Numbered from the stretch's first letter, positions 10,670-21,260 are shown. The stretch is DNA of 64,000 nucleotides from Arion vulgaris (GCA_020796225.1 CM036760.1:5436001-5500000); one strand, 5' to 3'. A program made the numbers and translations. The notes: generated by a model from the letters alone, not told the origin.

Positions 10670-11494
10670 TGCAGAAGGCATGCAGGTAGAAGGCATGCAG
10701 CCAGCCCCTCAACCCCAGGTAGTAGCTTATGGACCAGACAGGTAGTTTTAGATAGGTAGTGGGGGACTGCCTAGAGTAGTTGATAGTAGCTCGGCTGCTA
10801 GCTGTGAGACGCCTCATAGCTCGGGTTCGAACCTACTGTCCGGCATTTGTTCGAGTCCCCTGGTCTTACTCAGGACGATAACGTGAGTACCTTTGAAGTC
10901 GGAGAAAATCTGCCTGTATGGCGAGGAATACTAATTACGAGTACATTGAGCACACGGCTGCCAGTGTAAGTAATTTACAATGTGCACGCTGCTGCCATTG
11001 TAAGAAATTGGAAAACGGATTTTCACGCAAAAATCAGTTTCAGAGATGAAACTTGCTGAGTTGAAAGCGGACGAAAGAAAAAAGAAGAAAAGAAAGAAAA
11101 AAAAAAAAAAAAGATAGGTAGTTTGTAGATATTAAATTAGTTGACTGTAGTGTTTGCACACCAAATCTGCGCTCACTATTAGCAGATAGTAACACTAAAA
11201 CGAGACATTGACGTAGGGAATCTAGCTGACGTAGCTTTGTGTAGTGATCTCGTAGCAACGTTAGTGAACAGAAGAGAACGACATAAACACTAGACACGAA
11301 TGGACGTGTTTTGGGTACACACATGAAATAACATCAAAATAAAGAAGTATGCAACTATAAGAATGGTGTTTTGTACTTTTTTATACTGTTGAACAAGTTA
11401 CTAACAAGTTACTACGATTTACTTTCAATTCTTACAAGTTACTTACAAGAATAAAACCCACCACTAAATCAAATCATCAGATCACCCTATAACA
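10670..11494 (+). repeat. 3' LTR, split by a SINE
   Basis: 825 bp in total. Removing the 351-bp SINE and one 11-bp duplication leaves exactly 463 bp, equal to the 5' LTR. It is followed by AACC, the 4-bp target duplication shared with the 5' flank. Confidence 0.9.
10761..11111 (+). repeat. tRNA-derived SINE family 4, inserted in the 3' LTR
   Basis: Flanked by the 11-bp duplication AGATAGGTAGT (10750-10760 and 11112-11122). The head has tRNA boxes: TAGAGTAGTTGATAG (A-like) and GGGTTCGAACC (B). It ends in an A/G-rich tail with a run of 14 or more A. A diverged relative lies at 47855-48050 (+), sharing GTTGATA, GGGTTTGAGCC and TCTGAAGTTGGAG. Confidence 0.9.
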
Positions 11495-12040
11495 AACCCC
11501 CACTTTATAAGCACATGAAGTGTTTTGTCACAGGTTTCATGCAAAGAGACCAATTTAAGAGTCAGTACCAGGCATCTAATTGAAAAATAGGCACACTCAG
11601 TTACACCATGTCAAGATCAGATTGACATCAGACACAACAAACATATCACCTGTTTGCCTTTAAAACACAATTACAATAAATAATGGAGAGACATCCAGAA
11701 AAATCTTAAAGCTGATGAACAGGTGACAGGATTGTGTGGTGATCTCTCGTGATAACCACTACACTCCAGAGAATAAGAGGAAAGACTAAGAAGAAGAAAA
11801 AGAGATTGAAAGCCAGGTTGCAAATATTATGAACAAAGTATAAATACTCTGATAAATATTATGAAAAAAAGTATTAATACTCTTGAGTCTACAGAAAAGA
11901 CGGAAAATATTATTTTCTGAGACATGGCTACTTCCAAACCTGAAGGAGCTCTATGGACGACCTGAAGTGGATCATAAAGTTGATTGAAGTTATTTGTATT
12001 GCAAACTGATAACTGACAGAAGAATTAGGAAAAAAAATAC
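11495..12040. other. Intronic sequence, no element recognised
   Basis: Between the LTR element and UBE2V exon 2. AT-rich, with a short imperfect tandem near 11820-11890 (AAATATTATGAA...AGTAT). No exon or transposon signature is seen. Confidence 0.4.
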
Positions 12041-12183
12041 CTTAGGTGGACCAATGATGACACATTGCCACTCCGTCATTGTCATATCCTCATCATCCAG
12101 AAGTCCCCAGCTGATTGTCCCATCACCAACACCTTTCTGTCCAGCTTCAAGTTCATCCAACAGTGCGAAGTTTCTTGGAACCA
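12041..12183 (-). CDS. UBE2V: UBE2V (MMS2/UEV1) coding exon 2
   Basis: The exon encodes [17 protein letters not shown], then [20 protein letters not shown] and IIGPPK. This is the N-terminal part of the UBC fold of ubiquitin-conjugating enzyme variants, which lack the catalytic cysteine and pair with UBC13 to build K63-linked ubiquitin chains (DNA damage tolerance, NF-kB-type signalling). It is bounded by an acceptor ending CTCTAG at 12184 and a donor AAG|GTATTT at 12040. It starts with two bases that complete the split codon of exon 1 and ends in phase 0, after GPPK, which is where vertebrate UBE2V genes also have an intron. Later exons (the YENRIYSL region onward) are not in the window and should lie beyond the left edge. 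Confidence 0.92.
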
Positions 12184-12259
12184 CTAGAGCATACAAGATA
12201 TTGACATTAAAGTTTATCAGTTCAGATTACTCAATCAGTACATATAAAAGGACTGACAT

Positions 12260-12505
12260 AATTATGATTGTAGTCAAAATCGAGAAGAGCAGGCGGGAAA
12301 TCTGGTGTCTGGCAAAATTCATTCGAAAAGATTAAAAATTTATAAAAATTCCGACAAAAATATCTTCACCCTCTTCAAAATTACATTGGGGACCCTAGTC
12401 GGTGCTACAGAGTTCATGCACTGCAGCTGAGATCTTCCTGTGTAAGAAATAGATCGGAGCACACATGGTTACTCACCGTAGTGCAATGATGATGGTCCTA
12501 TCAAT
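12260..12505 (+). repeat. LINE 3' end, degenerate, copy 1
   Basis: About 75% similar by eye to 21035-21260 (+): both share AAAATCGAGAAGAGCAGG, GCAGCTGAGATCTTC and GTGCAATGATGATGGTC. One frame ends in a CNDD-like motif comparable to the CPECNED end of the RNase H LINE family (see 19925-20216). Confidence 0.6.
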
Positions 12506-12589
12506 CGATCAAAAACAACTATGATTTTAGCATGAACAAAAATAAATGTACATGATAATTAGAAGCAATTGGGATGTAGCTTGACAGAA

Positions 12590-12850
12590 AAATATTATGA
12601 TTGTCAAATACAAGAGATAAACATATACAAAATGTTCCAGTATGTGACTTTACAGAAGAATGCTATGGACAACTGAGAAAACATACACAAGAAGATCCCT
12701 GTATATGGTTTTACACAAAAATTTGAATACCATATATAGTTATTGTAGCATTGGCAATAAATAAACATAGAAAAGATCAATGAAGTCGAGAAATGTGGTT
12801 TTACAAAAGAATATTAAGAATGGCATGGACAATAGATAAACATAGAAAAT
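12590..12850 (+). repeat. Diverged internal duplications in LINE remnant
   Basis: Segments containing GTGGTTTTACAAAAGAAT, GACTTTACAGAAGAATGCT and GGTTTTACACAAAAATT recur at ~60-130 bp spacing with ATAAACATA and ATGGACAA. One frame of the last unit reads MWFYKRILRMAWTIDKH, a common LINE RT C-terminal motif. Confidence 0.4.
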
Positions 12851-13765
12851 CAAGGAATTCAAACCAACAGCTAGGACAACTGAAAAAAATCATGTATTTG
12901 GGAAGCTCGATAACAGCAGAAGGAAGAATCAATATCGAAATACAACAAAGCAAGCTATATCATCAGCCAAATGACACTGATACTCAATTGCAAGCATGAA
13001 CCTGTTTACACAAAACAAGCTTTATACAATCTTTATCCCAACTTGGTGCTATCAGTGTCAAAATTGGACGCTTATAGCAACAACAAAAAATAAATTACAA
13101 CAGATGATGCCTGTGAAAAATAGTGGGAGTAACAAGGTAAGATAAGATCAAAATAGAGACTATTAGAAGTTTGGTAAGGAAAGCACAACAAACTAAATTG
13201 TTTCAGTTTCAGTTTGGAATATCTTCGTTGCACTCCGGACGTGTCCATAGGTGCCCCAATCTCCTTTCCAATATCTCCAACAGCATCCAGCGACTGACCG
13301 TAGCAGTTCGGTTTTTGATTGATGAACCTACTCATATACATGGTGTGCGGTTTTTTTCTTGCTACTCTAAATTTCAATCCCAGCTCCTGCAATCTAGTAG
13401 TTAACGTGGATTGATTTAAATGAAAATCTTCTTTGAAGCCACACTCTAAGAGGGCGTTCAAAATGTCAGCTCTATCCATTGGCTGACCCCTGATATGGTG
13501 GCAGAGCCAGCCAGCCTGTCTACTCTCTCATTGCCAATGACACCCATGTGCCCCAGAATGAAATTGAACAGCCATGTAACATGATTACCGCCCAACAGTA
13601 AACCACAACAAGCACTACTATTCAGATACAACAATTTCATAGGCAAAGGTCGCCCACGCAAACGATGGACTTCAGAAATAGCAGAGGCGGTAGGAAACAC
13701 CATATACGAGGTGCACTTGCCAAAACTCTTCCCATACCCTGAAAGGCACAAACGCCTGTGTGGTG
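12790..13765 (+). pseudogene. LINE RT C-terminal fragment, split by a minus-strand LINE
   Basis: The first half (12790-13170) encodes LKKIMYLGSSITAEGRINIE and a YQCQNWT-like block. The second half (about 13605-13765) encodes GKGRPRKRWTSEIAEAV and EVHLPKLFPYPERHK, the normal end of such proteins. Between them sits a LINE 3' end on the other strand. Confidence 0.7.
13175..13600 (-). pseudogene. LINE RNase H end plus terminal domain
   Basis: The minus frames encode FILGHMGVIGNERVDRLAG (RNase H fold, with NERxDRLA). The next part is MDRADILNALLECG, then TTRLQELGLKFRVARK and SRFINQK. This terminal domain follows RNase H in several copies in the window and normally ends in a CPxC motif. It is frame-broken and sits inside the plus-strand LINE fragment. 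Confidence 0.75.
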
Positions 13766-13769
13766 CCGG

Positions 13770-14027
13770 ATCCGCAAGGAAGCAAAGAATAGTACCACTG
13801 CAACCTGCAAGGCATGTCGTAAAAGGCGACTGATGCTACCTAGGGACCTAGGGATGCTACCCTAGTAAATAAAAAAGCAGTGTAGAAATCAGATGTGCTG
13901 GCCTACTTGTTGGCGCATAATTGGCACAACGTACAATCGCTCTTAGGCTCAGATCCCATACAAAACACACAAAGTGGTTAACAAGTGGTCGATATGGAGC
14001 GTCAAGAAGAAAGGCACAACAGGAATA
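13770..14027 (+). repeat. SINE-like family C (~250 bp), copy 1
   Basis: The most abundant repeat in the window. Hallmarks: GGAAGCAAAGAATAGTA, GGCATGTCGTAA, GATGCTACCCTAGTAAATAA, GGCTCAGATC and an end near GGTCGATATGGAGCG. It has no obvious tRNA boxes and no ORF. Other copies: 15888-15945 (+), 22558-22785 (+), 33900-34113 (+), 43863-44120 (-), 49483-49722 (+), 56120-56262 (-), 56702-56945 (-), 59563-59645 (+), 61127-61370 (-), 63560-63790 (-), 63970-64000 (+). Confidence 0.85.
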
Positions 14028-14240
14028 GATAATAGATAGATAGCCAAAATTATTTGTTTTTTTCATTCCCATCTTCCCAACATGAAACCACAAGCAAGAT
14101 CCCAACTGAGATCTTTATATAATGTATGCTGTTACTTTATGTTTATTGAATTTCCAAGAGTTTCACTCTTGATCATTATATTTTATGAAGTTATTTATTA
14201 TTAGCTTTTATTTCGACAATTATCCAAATGCTTTCTTTAA

Positions 14241-15145
14241 GGGGTTATACTACTGACAGTTGGGTCATTATAGCTTACAGATATCGATTTTTCAAATTCA
14301 TCATATTATGTTAATATTGCATCTCTACAATCAAATTATGCAAAGAGTTTTTATTTATGATCCCGAAAAAATGCTTCAAAATTATTTTTCAACAGCCCTA
14401 CCCTCTAAAAATTCGCTATAGAAAATGTCTTCAATTATCTTTCTTTTTTCCCTAGATACAGTGTATGGCATTCAATTAACCCAATCGAGTCATGTATCAT
14501 TGTAAAGCTTGATCTGAGTACTAACAGATATATTAGATTTAATTAGGTTAGGCAATGACTGTATGCTGTAACGGACGATTTCCCTGACACTTTAGACTGA
14601 ATTCACATTACATTTTTAAAATGCAGTTTTCTCCCATTTGTAAATTTCATTAGTGTGGGTAATGTACGTTTTCCACCGTGAAAGAAATCTTTAAGATAGC
14701 AATATGAGATTTGGCCCTGACATATATCTATTAATATTGAAGCCCTTAGACAACAGAAAATGCACCTTTCTTTAACAAATAAATTTATATGAATTTTTTA
14801 GAACCAGGGTCCTATTTTGGCCGTGAATTGGGTAGGTCTTATTCGTTGCATCCCCAGAGATCAATTACATGTTACAGAACAATTTAAAGTTGTCAGCTGC
14901 CCAGAATATTGGTATATTTAGGTTGTGCAGTCAAAAAAATTGCAATTGTTATTTATTTCACTCTGCTTGGAGAACGATTACGTTGTTTACAATCCAACAT
15001 GGCCGCTGTTTCTATGGCAACCCGATAATTTATTGATGCAAAAGATATATAAATTTTCATTTTAGACCAACATAGTAGTAACTGCTATGTATCACCTAAT
15101 TTTATTGAGAGATAAGAAAGTTGAGAAATCCTCTACCATAACCCC
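14241..15145. mobile_element. TTAA-flanked non-autonomous DNA element (905 bp)
   Basis: Flanked by TTAA at 14237-14240 and 15146-15149. The ends are short inverted repeats, GGGGTTATACTACTG and, from the other side, GGGGTTATGGTAGAG. No ORF is found. The TTAA duplication points to a piggyBac-type transposase acting in trans. It contains ATGGCCGC at 14999-15006. Confidence 0.7.
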
Positions 15146-15344
15146 TTAACACATGTTCAATACATTATCCAAATACATTTCTTCAATACAGTAATTTACA
15201 ATGCTAATTAGCCATTGATGACTCACTCTTTCAGCGTAGATTGTCAATAACTCTAGTCATGTTTGGATAAATCACTGATATATTAGTGCAAGTCCTTTTA
15301 AAACGACTACGGAAACTGGTAACGTGTGTTCTTCGAGAGTCGTG

Positions 15345-15860
15345 GGTTATGAGGGTCTGAAATGTGGGTTCAGAGCTGGATGGTCAACAACTGACATGAT
15401 TATTCACTCTTTGATAACTGCAAGAGAAATGCAGAGAGTAGAGAAGGTCATTACTTATTGCTTTTGTCGATCTGTCAAAGGCCTTTGACACGGCCAGCAG
15501 ATTAGGACTATATAAAATATTGAAGAAATTTGGGTGTCCCCAAAAATTGCTCCAACTGGTCGTCATCTTACATGAGGACACAAAAGCCACCATACAATTC
15601 GATGGCATTACATCTGATAGCTATGAGGTTAAGAGTAGAGTCAAACAGGGCTGTGTCTTTGCCCCTCACTCTCTTTGGCATCTTCTTCGCAATCCTTTTA
15701 TACCATGCCTTCAGGGATGCTGAATGCGATGTTTTTATCAGCATTAGATCTGATGGTTTGTTCTTCAATCTAGTTCGTTGAAGAGCCAAAACAATAATGA
15801 CAGAAATCCTTCTCAAGGATCCTTTTTGCTGATAATGCTGCCCTAGTCGCACAGTGAAGC
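15345..15860 (+). pseudogene. LINE reverse transcriptase palm fragment
   Basis: Frames encode CGFRAGWSTTDMI, LFVDLSKAFDTASR-like sequence (DLSKAFDT region), KFGCPQKLLQLVVILHED and VKQGCVFAP, then a degraded FADN block (normal FADD). These are RT motifs in order. Several frameshifts make it dead. It is a different LINE lineage from the I-like copies at 17-19 kb. Confidence 0.8.
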
Positions 15861-15887
15861 TATCCTGCAATCCCTAATTAATATTTT

Positions 15888-15945
15888 GGCATACAAACCA
15901 CAAAGAGTGGCTTAATTAGTGGTCGATATGGAGCGTTCGCAGAAA
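15888..15945 (+). repeat. SINE-like family C, 3' fragment
   Basis: Only the end of the repeat is kept: ACAAAGAGTGGCTTAATTAG and GGTCGATATGGAGCGTTCG. Confidence 0.75.
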
Positions 15946-15949
15946 AAGA

Positions 15950-16865
15950 AACCATTTTGGCAGTCAACTGAAGTGATGCTTTAAATCATCATCTGTCTTC
16001 TTTAACTTCTTAGTCAACTTCTTACTAACTAAAGTAATCCAGGATATGAATTGTTATATTCAAGTAGTACAAAACTGTGACTGGTGAGTCCTTTTCCGTG
16101 ACTCATCTTATTTGCCGTGAACATTAGAAAGTCTGAAAATATTAGATAAGTTGACTTAATTATTCTGAATCCACTGTTCGTCGTTTTAGTTGTGAGCTTG
16201 ACTTCGAGCAAAACTTCGATAAAACCGTGACTTCGGTTGCCGAATAGAAACTTAGGAATCATGTCTTTCTTAGCTTCAGTTTAGACTAGACACATGCCAT
16301 AGCTGCAAATTTGTGCAAAGATAACTTAAGTGTCTCTTATCTGTCGTCACTCACTGACAGCGAGTACTCAACTCAGAAAAAACTCGAATTATAACTAAAC
16401 TGATTAAAACTCATCAAACTGATAGACTTGCGGCAGTCTACGGTCAGTCTGAGTTGAGAACACACACGGAATGAGTGTCGTCAGTGTGACTTAGCTATGC
16501 TATTGCTATGTAATACTATGTTATGTTGTGATAAATGAACAAAAGAAAAAATTGCAACATGGCAGCACCAAAAACGAATATATAAACCTATTCTTTTAGA
16601 CACTAACACACTTTGGTCGCAACTGTTTGTCGCAAGATGTCAACGAATCGTTTTTTAAAACAATCTGAATCACCCCTCTCCCATTTCCCACCCCCGTGAC
16701 CAGCCTATTTTTGGACATTTTTAGCCGAAATTGAAACCTTTCCGAACTTCAAACATCATTAATTGCGAGTAGAGATAATGTACTGAAAAGAATACAGAGC
16801 GACGATATTGCACTACATCCATATTAACTAATATGTGTATCAATGATTATCAGTGAAAGTAATTT
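15950..16865. other. Low-repeat stretch next to UBE2V exon 1
   Basis: About 0.9 kb at the 5' end of intron 1. It has more CG dinucleotides than its surroundings and no recognised TE. It may hold intronic regulatory sequence. No exon could be supported. Confidence 0.35.
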
Positions 16866-16871
16866 CCTTAC

Positions 16872-16902
16872 CCACTCCTGATCCCTGAGAGGCACCCGCC
16901 AT
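16872..16902 (-). CDS. UBE2V: UBE2V coding exon 1
   Basis: ATG at 16902 opens MAGASQGSGV and the exon ends with one base before GTAAGG. The single base joins with TG from exon 2 to make a valine, giving GSGV-V-VPRNF, in line with the start of vertebrate UBE2V proteins (a short Ala/Ser/Gly leader, then VPRNF). The start context CAACATGG is good and overlaps a YY1-like CAACATGGCGGG, common at housekeeping gene starts. Phase agreement with exon 2 across a 4.7-kb intron is the main support. A longer overlapping ORF (to 17024) in another frame is not used. Confidence 0.85.
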
Positions 16903-17040
16903 GTTGTATCATGCATTCGCTGCGATTCTGCCCAATTTGCAAATGTTTCAATATGTCTATCGGCACCATAACCGAAACGTAATCTCGTCCCAACCAAAAA
17001 AAACGTAGTTTGCGTTGTTAACAAGTTATGTTGCGATTTA
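16895..17040 (-). promoter_or_regulatory. UBE2V: Likely UBE2V core promoter / 5'UTR
   Basis: Sequence immediately upstream of the start codon. The YY1-like core ATGGCGG spans the ATG. No TATA box is evident. A LINE end begins at about 17030, which limits the unique promoter sequence to ~130 bp. The transcription start is not defined by sequence alone. Confidence 0.45.
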
Positions 17041-19040
17041 GTTTATTCGTCGAATCATCATCACTGAACATCGAATCAGTTAGTCCATAAGTGCTCCGAT
17101 CTTCTCATATCGTATGGCAACTAACGACATCGGTTTTTAATTGGTTTATTATTCTTCTTCGGCTACCAGTATAGTGCTCTTGACTAGCTGCATCACATTT
17201 GACTCGGTATTCTTGAACTCTGGTTAGGGTTGTAGATTCACCACTATTACTTGAATCGTTTGTACGGCCTCTCCCCCTTAGAGAAATCAGAATATCAGCC
17301 TGGTCAATTGATCACCCGCTTTTTACAGCAGCCATATCTGCAAGCCTATCGGCGCGTTCATTTACCCTTACTCCTGTATGCCCTGAGACAAAAATAAAAC
17401 TGACTTTTGTCAGCCTATACCTCTTCAGCAACACTAACCATAGTCTTCGATCCCAACCCGTTTCAATCATCCTGAGAATACTCGTTGAGTCGCTGAGAAA
17501 GCATGTATGGATAAAAGTATGTGACTTCAGTCGGACCATCGCTTTAGTTACTGCCATAATTTACATAGTGAGACTGATTGTAGTCACGGCAAAACCACAA
17601 CTTCCTTCACAACATCCCTTCTGGCTTGAGCAGTGAAAACCCATGAGCACCACACATGTCGAATCACTGAACCATCTGTGTACATGTCTTAGAAATTAAA
17701 GCCCGAACTTCTGCCTCCACGATCACCGGGTTTTCTCGTCTGCATTCTTTATCAAGACCCTGAAACGAACTTTGCTGAGAGAGGCAGGAAATATCGGTCT
17801 CAGTTCCATGGAGGAGATTGAGCGAGTTGCCCAGGATAGAGCGGTATGGAGAAATTACTTGCAGGCCCTATGTAACGTATAACGGTACGAGAGGAATTGT
17901 ATTATTTATTCTTTATCAAGTCTGAAACATACTGAAAATGATGTATTGATTCCTGTTGGCATTTGTATCAATTCTTCACTGGGTTCAATGTCTTCAAGTA
18001 AACGCACCTGTTGAATACAGTTCTCGGTCGGACCCATCCAAGATTTTCCTTTTTAAAACATATTTCCCATTTCTCTCTTTATATCCATGTGCAGAAATGG
18101 CGTGTGTCAGCATTGGCTCGAAGATATGCACGTGCACGACCCATCCTTGTTCTGTCTTCCATAGTAAGATAATCAAGAAGATAACACATAGCCCCGCATG
18201 ACGTGTCTTTGGTGCACCCAAGAGTAGGATGCGCATCACCCCGTTATGTATTCTTTCCAGCATTTCTATATGCATATGGCTGAGAGTTATTATCACCAGA
18301 GCATGCTCAATCACAGACAGGACCAGATCCTAGTATAAGAGACAAAGATGATGGTGATCAAAATTTGCTGCGGCCATTACCCTTATTGCAGTCAAATCAT
18401 TCCCAACCTTCATTATTCCATGGTCGATGTGTTCCATAAAAGCAAGATTTCAATAAAACCACATCCCCGGGTATTTAATTTCCTGAGATTTCTCCACCAC
18501 CTCCGAACACAAAATCACAGTTGGTGTTGGAGTATTGACGATACGGTTGATCAAAAAGAAACATTTCACCGCTGCTGTTGTGGGGTTGACCAATGCTCCC
18601 GTGTATCCGCACCACCTATTTATACGTTCGAATTCTGATTGAAGTTCTTCCACAACCTGCGCTCGATCCTTGCCCTGACGATACACCAAAACATTGTCTG
18701 CATATGACTTTGTCCTTCCCCTACCCGTAATCTGCTCGTCTGTGATTCTCACAGTTTAGGTGTTGAACAGCACGGTAGATAATGGTGACCTTTGTGGTAA
18801 ACAGGGATTTATTGTTGGTGTTGAAGCCCAGTTGCCACGTTTAAACACTACCTTTCGCTGGAAGAGAGCCGCAAAGAACCAATTAAGGAAGCATGTGCTG
18901 ATATTGAGTTCAGTCAACTGAATCATTAAACATTTTAAAGGTACTCTATTATATGCATCTTCAAGGTCAATTGCAGCAGCCCTTCTCTGTCTTTCTGTTT
19001 TAGCCGTCTTTATTATTTTATTGTCATGTCTTCTTGCTAG
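17030..19040 (-). pseudogene. I-like LINE ORF2: RT palm, RNase H and terminal domain
   Basis: Read on the minus strand from 19040: AIDLEDAYNRVPLK (RT motif), INPCLPQRSPLSTVLFNT (normal GLPQGSPLSP), SYADNVLVYRQGKDRAQ (normal YADD), then a long linker. RNase H follows with FVSGHTGVRVNERADRLADM at 17330-17410, then DQADILISLRGRG and RRRIINQL of the terminal domain. Several stops and frameshifts break it. It is the longest RNase H LINE copy here and shows domain order clearly. Confidence 0.82.
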
Positions 19041-19269
19041 CCTATATTCGATCTAGTTGTGGTCTTGCATGTTCCTCCCCAACACTTGATATTTGTTAAT
19101 CTCATCGTTTCACCAGCTTGTTATTCTCTTCTCTCGTGTTCAACATTTCTTCATTGCTTCACAGGCCATTTTAGCGGTAATTTGAATACTTTTCCCATTC
19201 TTTCTCTACTAATTCATTTTTATTGATAGTTTTACAAAATTTTTAGTCAGTTTCTTTCCGTAGCATACA

Positions 19270-19600
19270 CACTTACTTACTTACTTAATCCCGTCATGCC
19301 TAGTGAAACATGGGGCTTCAGAAAGGACTTTCCATGCTCTCCTGTCGCGTGCAACCTTCAGCGCAGAGCCCCACGTCAGAGATGCGGTGTCAGTTCCTCT
19401 TCCATCATGCGCCTCCATGTTGTCCGTGGTCTGCTTTTCTTTCTCTTTCCTTCTGGTGTCCAAGTGAGGCTACCCTTGCAGGCATTTCTTGTCTCATTCT
19501 CATAACATGTCCGAGCCATTTCATCTTCTCTTTTGAGTATGTCATTCATTGCCTCTGTTTTGTATCTTGGAGTAGTTGTAGCTACAACACACACACTTAT
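19270..19600 (-). pseudogene. LINE RT C-terminal tail
   Basis: The minus frames encode MARTCYENETRNACKGS, GKRKKSRPRTTWRRMMEEEL and, after a frameshift, ARDRRAWKVLSEAPCFTRHD. GRPxxTWRR and RDRxxW are typical of LINE ends. Confidence 0.7.
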
Positions 19601-19724
19601 TATATGTTCTTTGAGCTTTTCATGTTTAATAGTTCCCAGGCTTGCTTTTCGTTCCTTTCTTTAATTTGTTCGTTTGGATCAAGTCGTAGTTAGTGTTTGC
19701 TTTATGGCCAGTTGATACTCAGGT

Positions 19725-19837
19725 TCGGTGAGCATCTAGCTCAAGCGTAGTGAGCTTGATCACGAACAATGACTCGTTTACTGTGGTTGATGGCTACGTC
19801 CTTTAGGATATGCCACGATTTTCATTTCATTCTGCAA
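19725..19837 (+). repeat. tRNA-SINE family 1, internally deleted
   Basis: Head GAGCATCTAGCTCAAGCGTA with box A-like sequence jumps directly to the tail GACTCGTTTACTGTGG and CCACGATTTTCATTTCA. Confidence 0.65.
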
Positions 19838-19844
19838 AAGGAAA

Positions 19845-19895
19845 ATCACGACACTGGGCAACAACCCGGTAACAGTGCGACGACAAAAGAAATCT
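19845..19895 (+). repeat. LINE 3' tail fragment
   Basis: CACTGGGCAACAACCCGGTA, the same tail unit as at 2880-3000 and 20920-21020. Confidence 0.6.
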
Positions 19896-19924
19896 GATAA
19901 TCTTTGCTAATATAAAGTTGATAT

Positions 19925-20216
19925 TGGCTTATCAGAGGGCCAGCCAATGGACAGAGCTGACATCGTGAACGCCCTCATAGAGCGTGGCCGCAGAGAAGAC
20001 CTTCATCTAAACCAATCCATGTCAACTACTAGATTGCGAGAACTGGGTTTGACGATTAGTGTGGCAAGAAAAGAACGGTACAACAGGTATACGAGTCGGC
20101 TCATCAATCAAAATAGAACTGGTACGGTCAGTCGCTGGACGCTGTTGGAGATATTGCGAAGGAGATCGGAGCACCTATGGACATGTCCGGAGTGCAATGA
20201 AGATATTCCAAACTGA
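19925..20216 (+). pseudogene. RNase H LINE terminal domain with CPEC motif
   Basis: The clearest copy: MDRADIVNALIERGRRED, TTRLRELGLTISVARKER, SRLINQNRTGTVSRWTLLE and EHLWTCPECNEDIPN, then a stop. It follows the RNase H domain in sister copies (13.2, 17.1, 32.6 and 34.5 kb). CxxC near the end suggests a small metal-binding tail. I know no named family for this segment. Confidence 0.7.
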
Positions 20217-20359
20217 AATGGCTTTTAATGTTAAGATTATTTCATTTGTATCATATATATTTCCATGTTTAAAGACTACATTTGTTATGAAGAGATCATG
20301 TTGACTGCATTATCTGTACATAAGTAGTAGCTTCTTGTTATTTTATTCTTGGGAGTCTG

Positions 20360-20540
20360 TTGCATAGAGATTAGATGCTCCTCTCTCGTGCCAAAGGTAC
20401 CAGGTTTGTTCCCTGGTGAAGCCATCTGGATATTTTTATAAGTGTAGGTGAGATCGAGTTCCTAAACCTATCTGAGACGGACGATAGTTCCCGTGTTCAA
20501 TTTGAGGACGTAAAAGAACCCTTTTTTTCTTCGTAGCATT
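20360..20540 (+). repeat. Possible tRNA-derived repeat
   Basis: CATAGAGATTAGATGCTCC and AGGTTTGTTCCCTGGTG faintly resemble tRNA boxes A and B. Only one copy is seen, so this is weak. Confidence 0.25.
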
Positions 20541-20569
20541 TTAATACCTACTTTGTGTTACCAGAGCCA

Positions 20570-21025
20570 AACAGGGACATTGAGCAAAGCGCAGTCACAA
20601 AAATAACTACATGTGAAATGCGTTGCCTGCGAAAAGTTACCAACAACACAAGAAAAGACAGAATAACTAACATCAGCATAAGAAAGAAAGTTGGCACAAA
20701 ACCGTGCTTGAATTACAGAGAAACAAAGAATGAAGTGGTTTGGCCACTTAATAAGAATGCATCCAAACTCCACAGTATACAGTCTTCTACAACAGAACAT
20801 CGGGAAAGAAGAAGACCACGGAAAAGATGGTTAGATGGCGTAGCAGAATTCTGTGAAAGAACAAAGATAACAATCACACAAGCCACCAGAACAGCGCAAG
20901 ACAAAAACAGAAAACCACGACACTGGGCAACAACCGGTAGCAGTGTGACGACACTGGGCAACAACCCGGTAGCAGTGTGACGACATTGTGCAACAACCCG
21001 GTAGCAGTGTAACGACAAAGAAAAG
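20570..21025 (+). pseudogene. LINE RT C-terminus with repeated 3' tail
   Basis: Encodes MRCLRKVTNNTRKDRITN, then RRRPRKRWLDGVAEFCER and ATRTAQDKNRKPRHWAT. The 3' part holds about three copies of a ~36-bp unit (CTGGGCAACAACCCGGTAGC plus GTGTGACGACA). The CLRR...TRxD block is the standard C-terminal signature of this LINE class. Confidence 0.8.
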
Positions 21026-21034
21026 AACCCTTGA

Positions 21035-21260
21035 CAGTTCAAAATCGAGAAGAGCAGGCTGGAAAGCCGCTGCCCGTCAAAATTCATTAGAAAATATTAA
21101 AAGAAAGCATTCCTACAAAAATATTTTCAAAATTACATCAGGGACCTAGCCGGTGATACCAAGTTTTTGCATTGCAGCTGAGATCTTCATTGTAAGAAAG
21201 AGATCGAAGCACATATGGTTACTCACCGAAGTGCAATGATGATGGTCGAATCAATCAATC
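21035..21260 (+). repeat. LINE 3' end, degenerate, copy 2
   Basis: Paired with 12260-12505; see shared blocks there. Ends GTCGAATCAATCAATC. Confidence 0.6.

Larger units (their letters stand above)
5200..11494 (+). mobile_element. LTR retrotransposon (gypsy-like), gag only, no pol seen
   Basis: Two long direct repeats begin TG and end CA (5200-5662 and 10670-11494). The flanks carry the same 4 bases, AACC. The internal region has a minisatellite leader, a frame-disrupted capsid-like region (about 6860-7660), an acidic/basic ORF (7951-8673) and AT-rich repeated sequence up to the 3' LTR. I find no protease, RT, RNase H or integrase motif, so the copy would depend on enzymes made elsewhere. 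The element lies in what should be intron 2 of UBE2V. Confidence 0.88.
12184..16871 (-). other. UBE2V: UBE2V intron 1, filled with transposons
   Basis: 4.7 kb between the phase-1 donor of exon 1 (G|GTAAGG) and the CTCTAG acceptor of exon 2. It holds LINE pieces, an unclassified SINE, a 905-bp TTAA-flanked element and an RT fragment, all listed separately. Confidence 0.85.
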
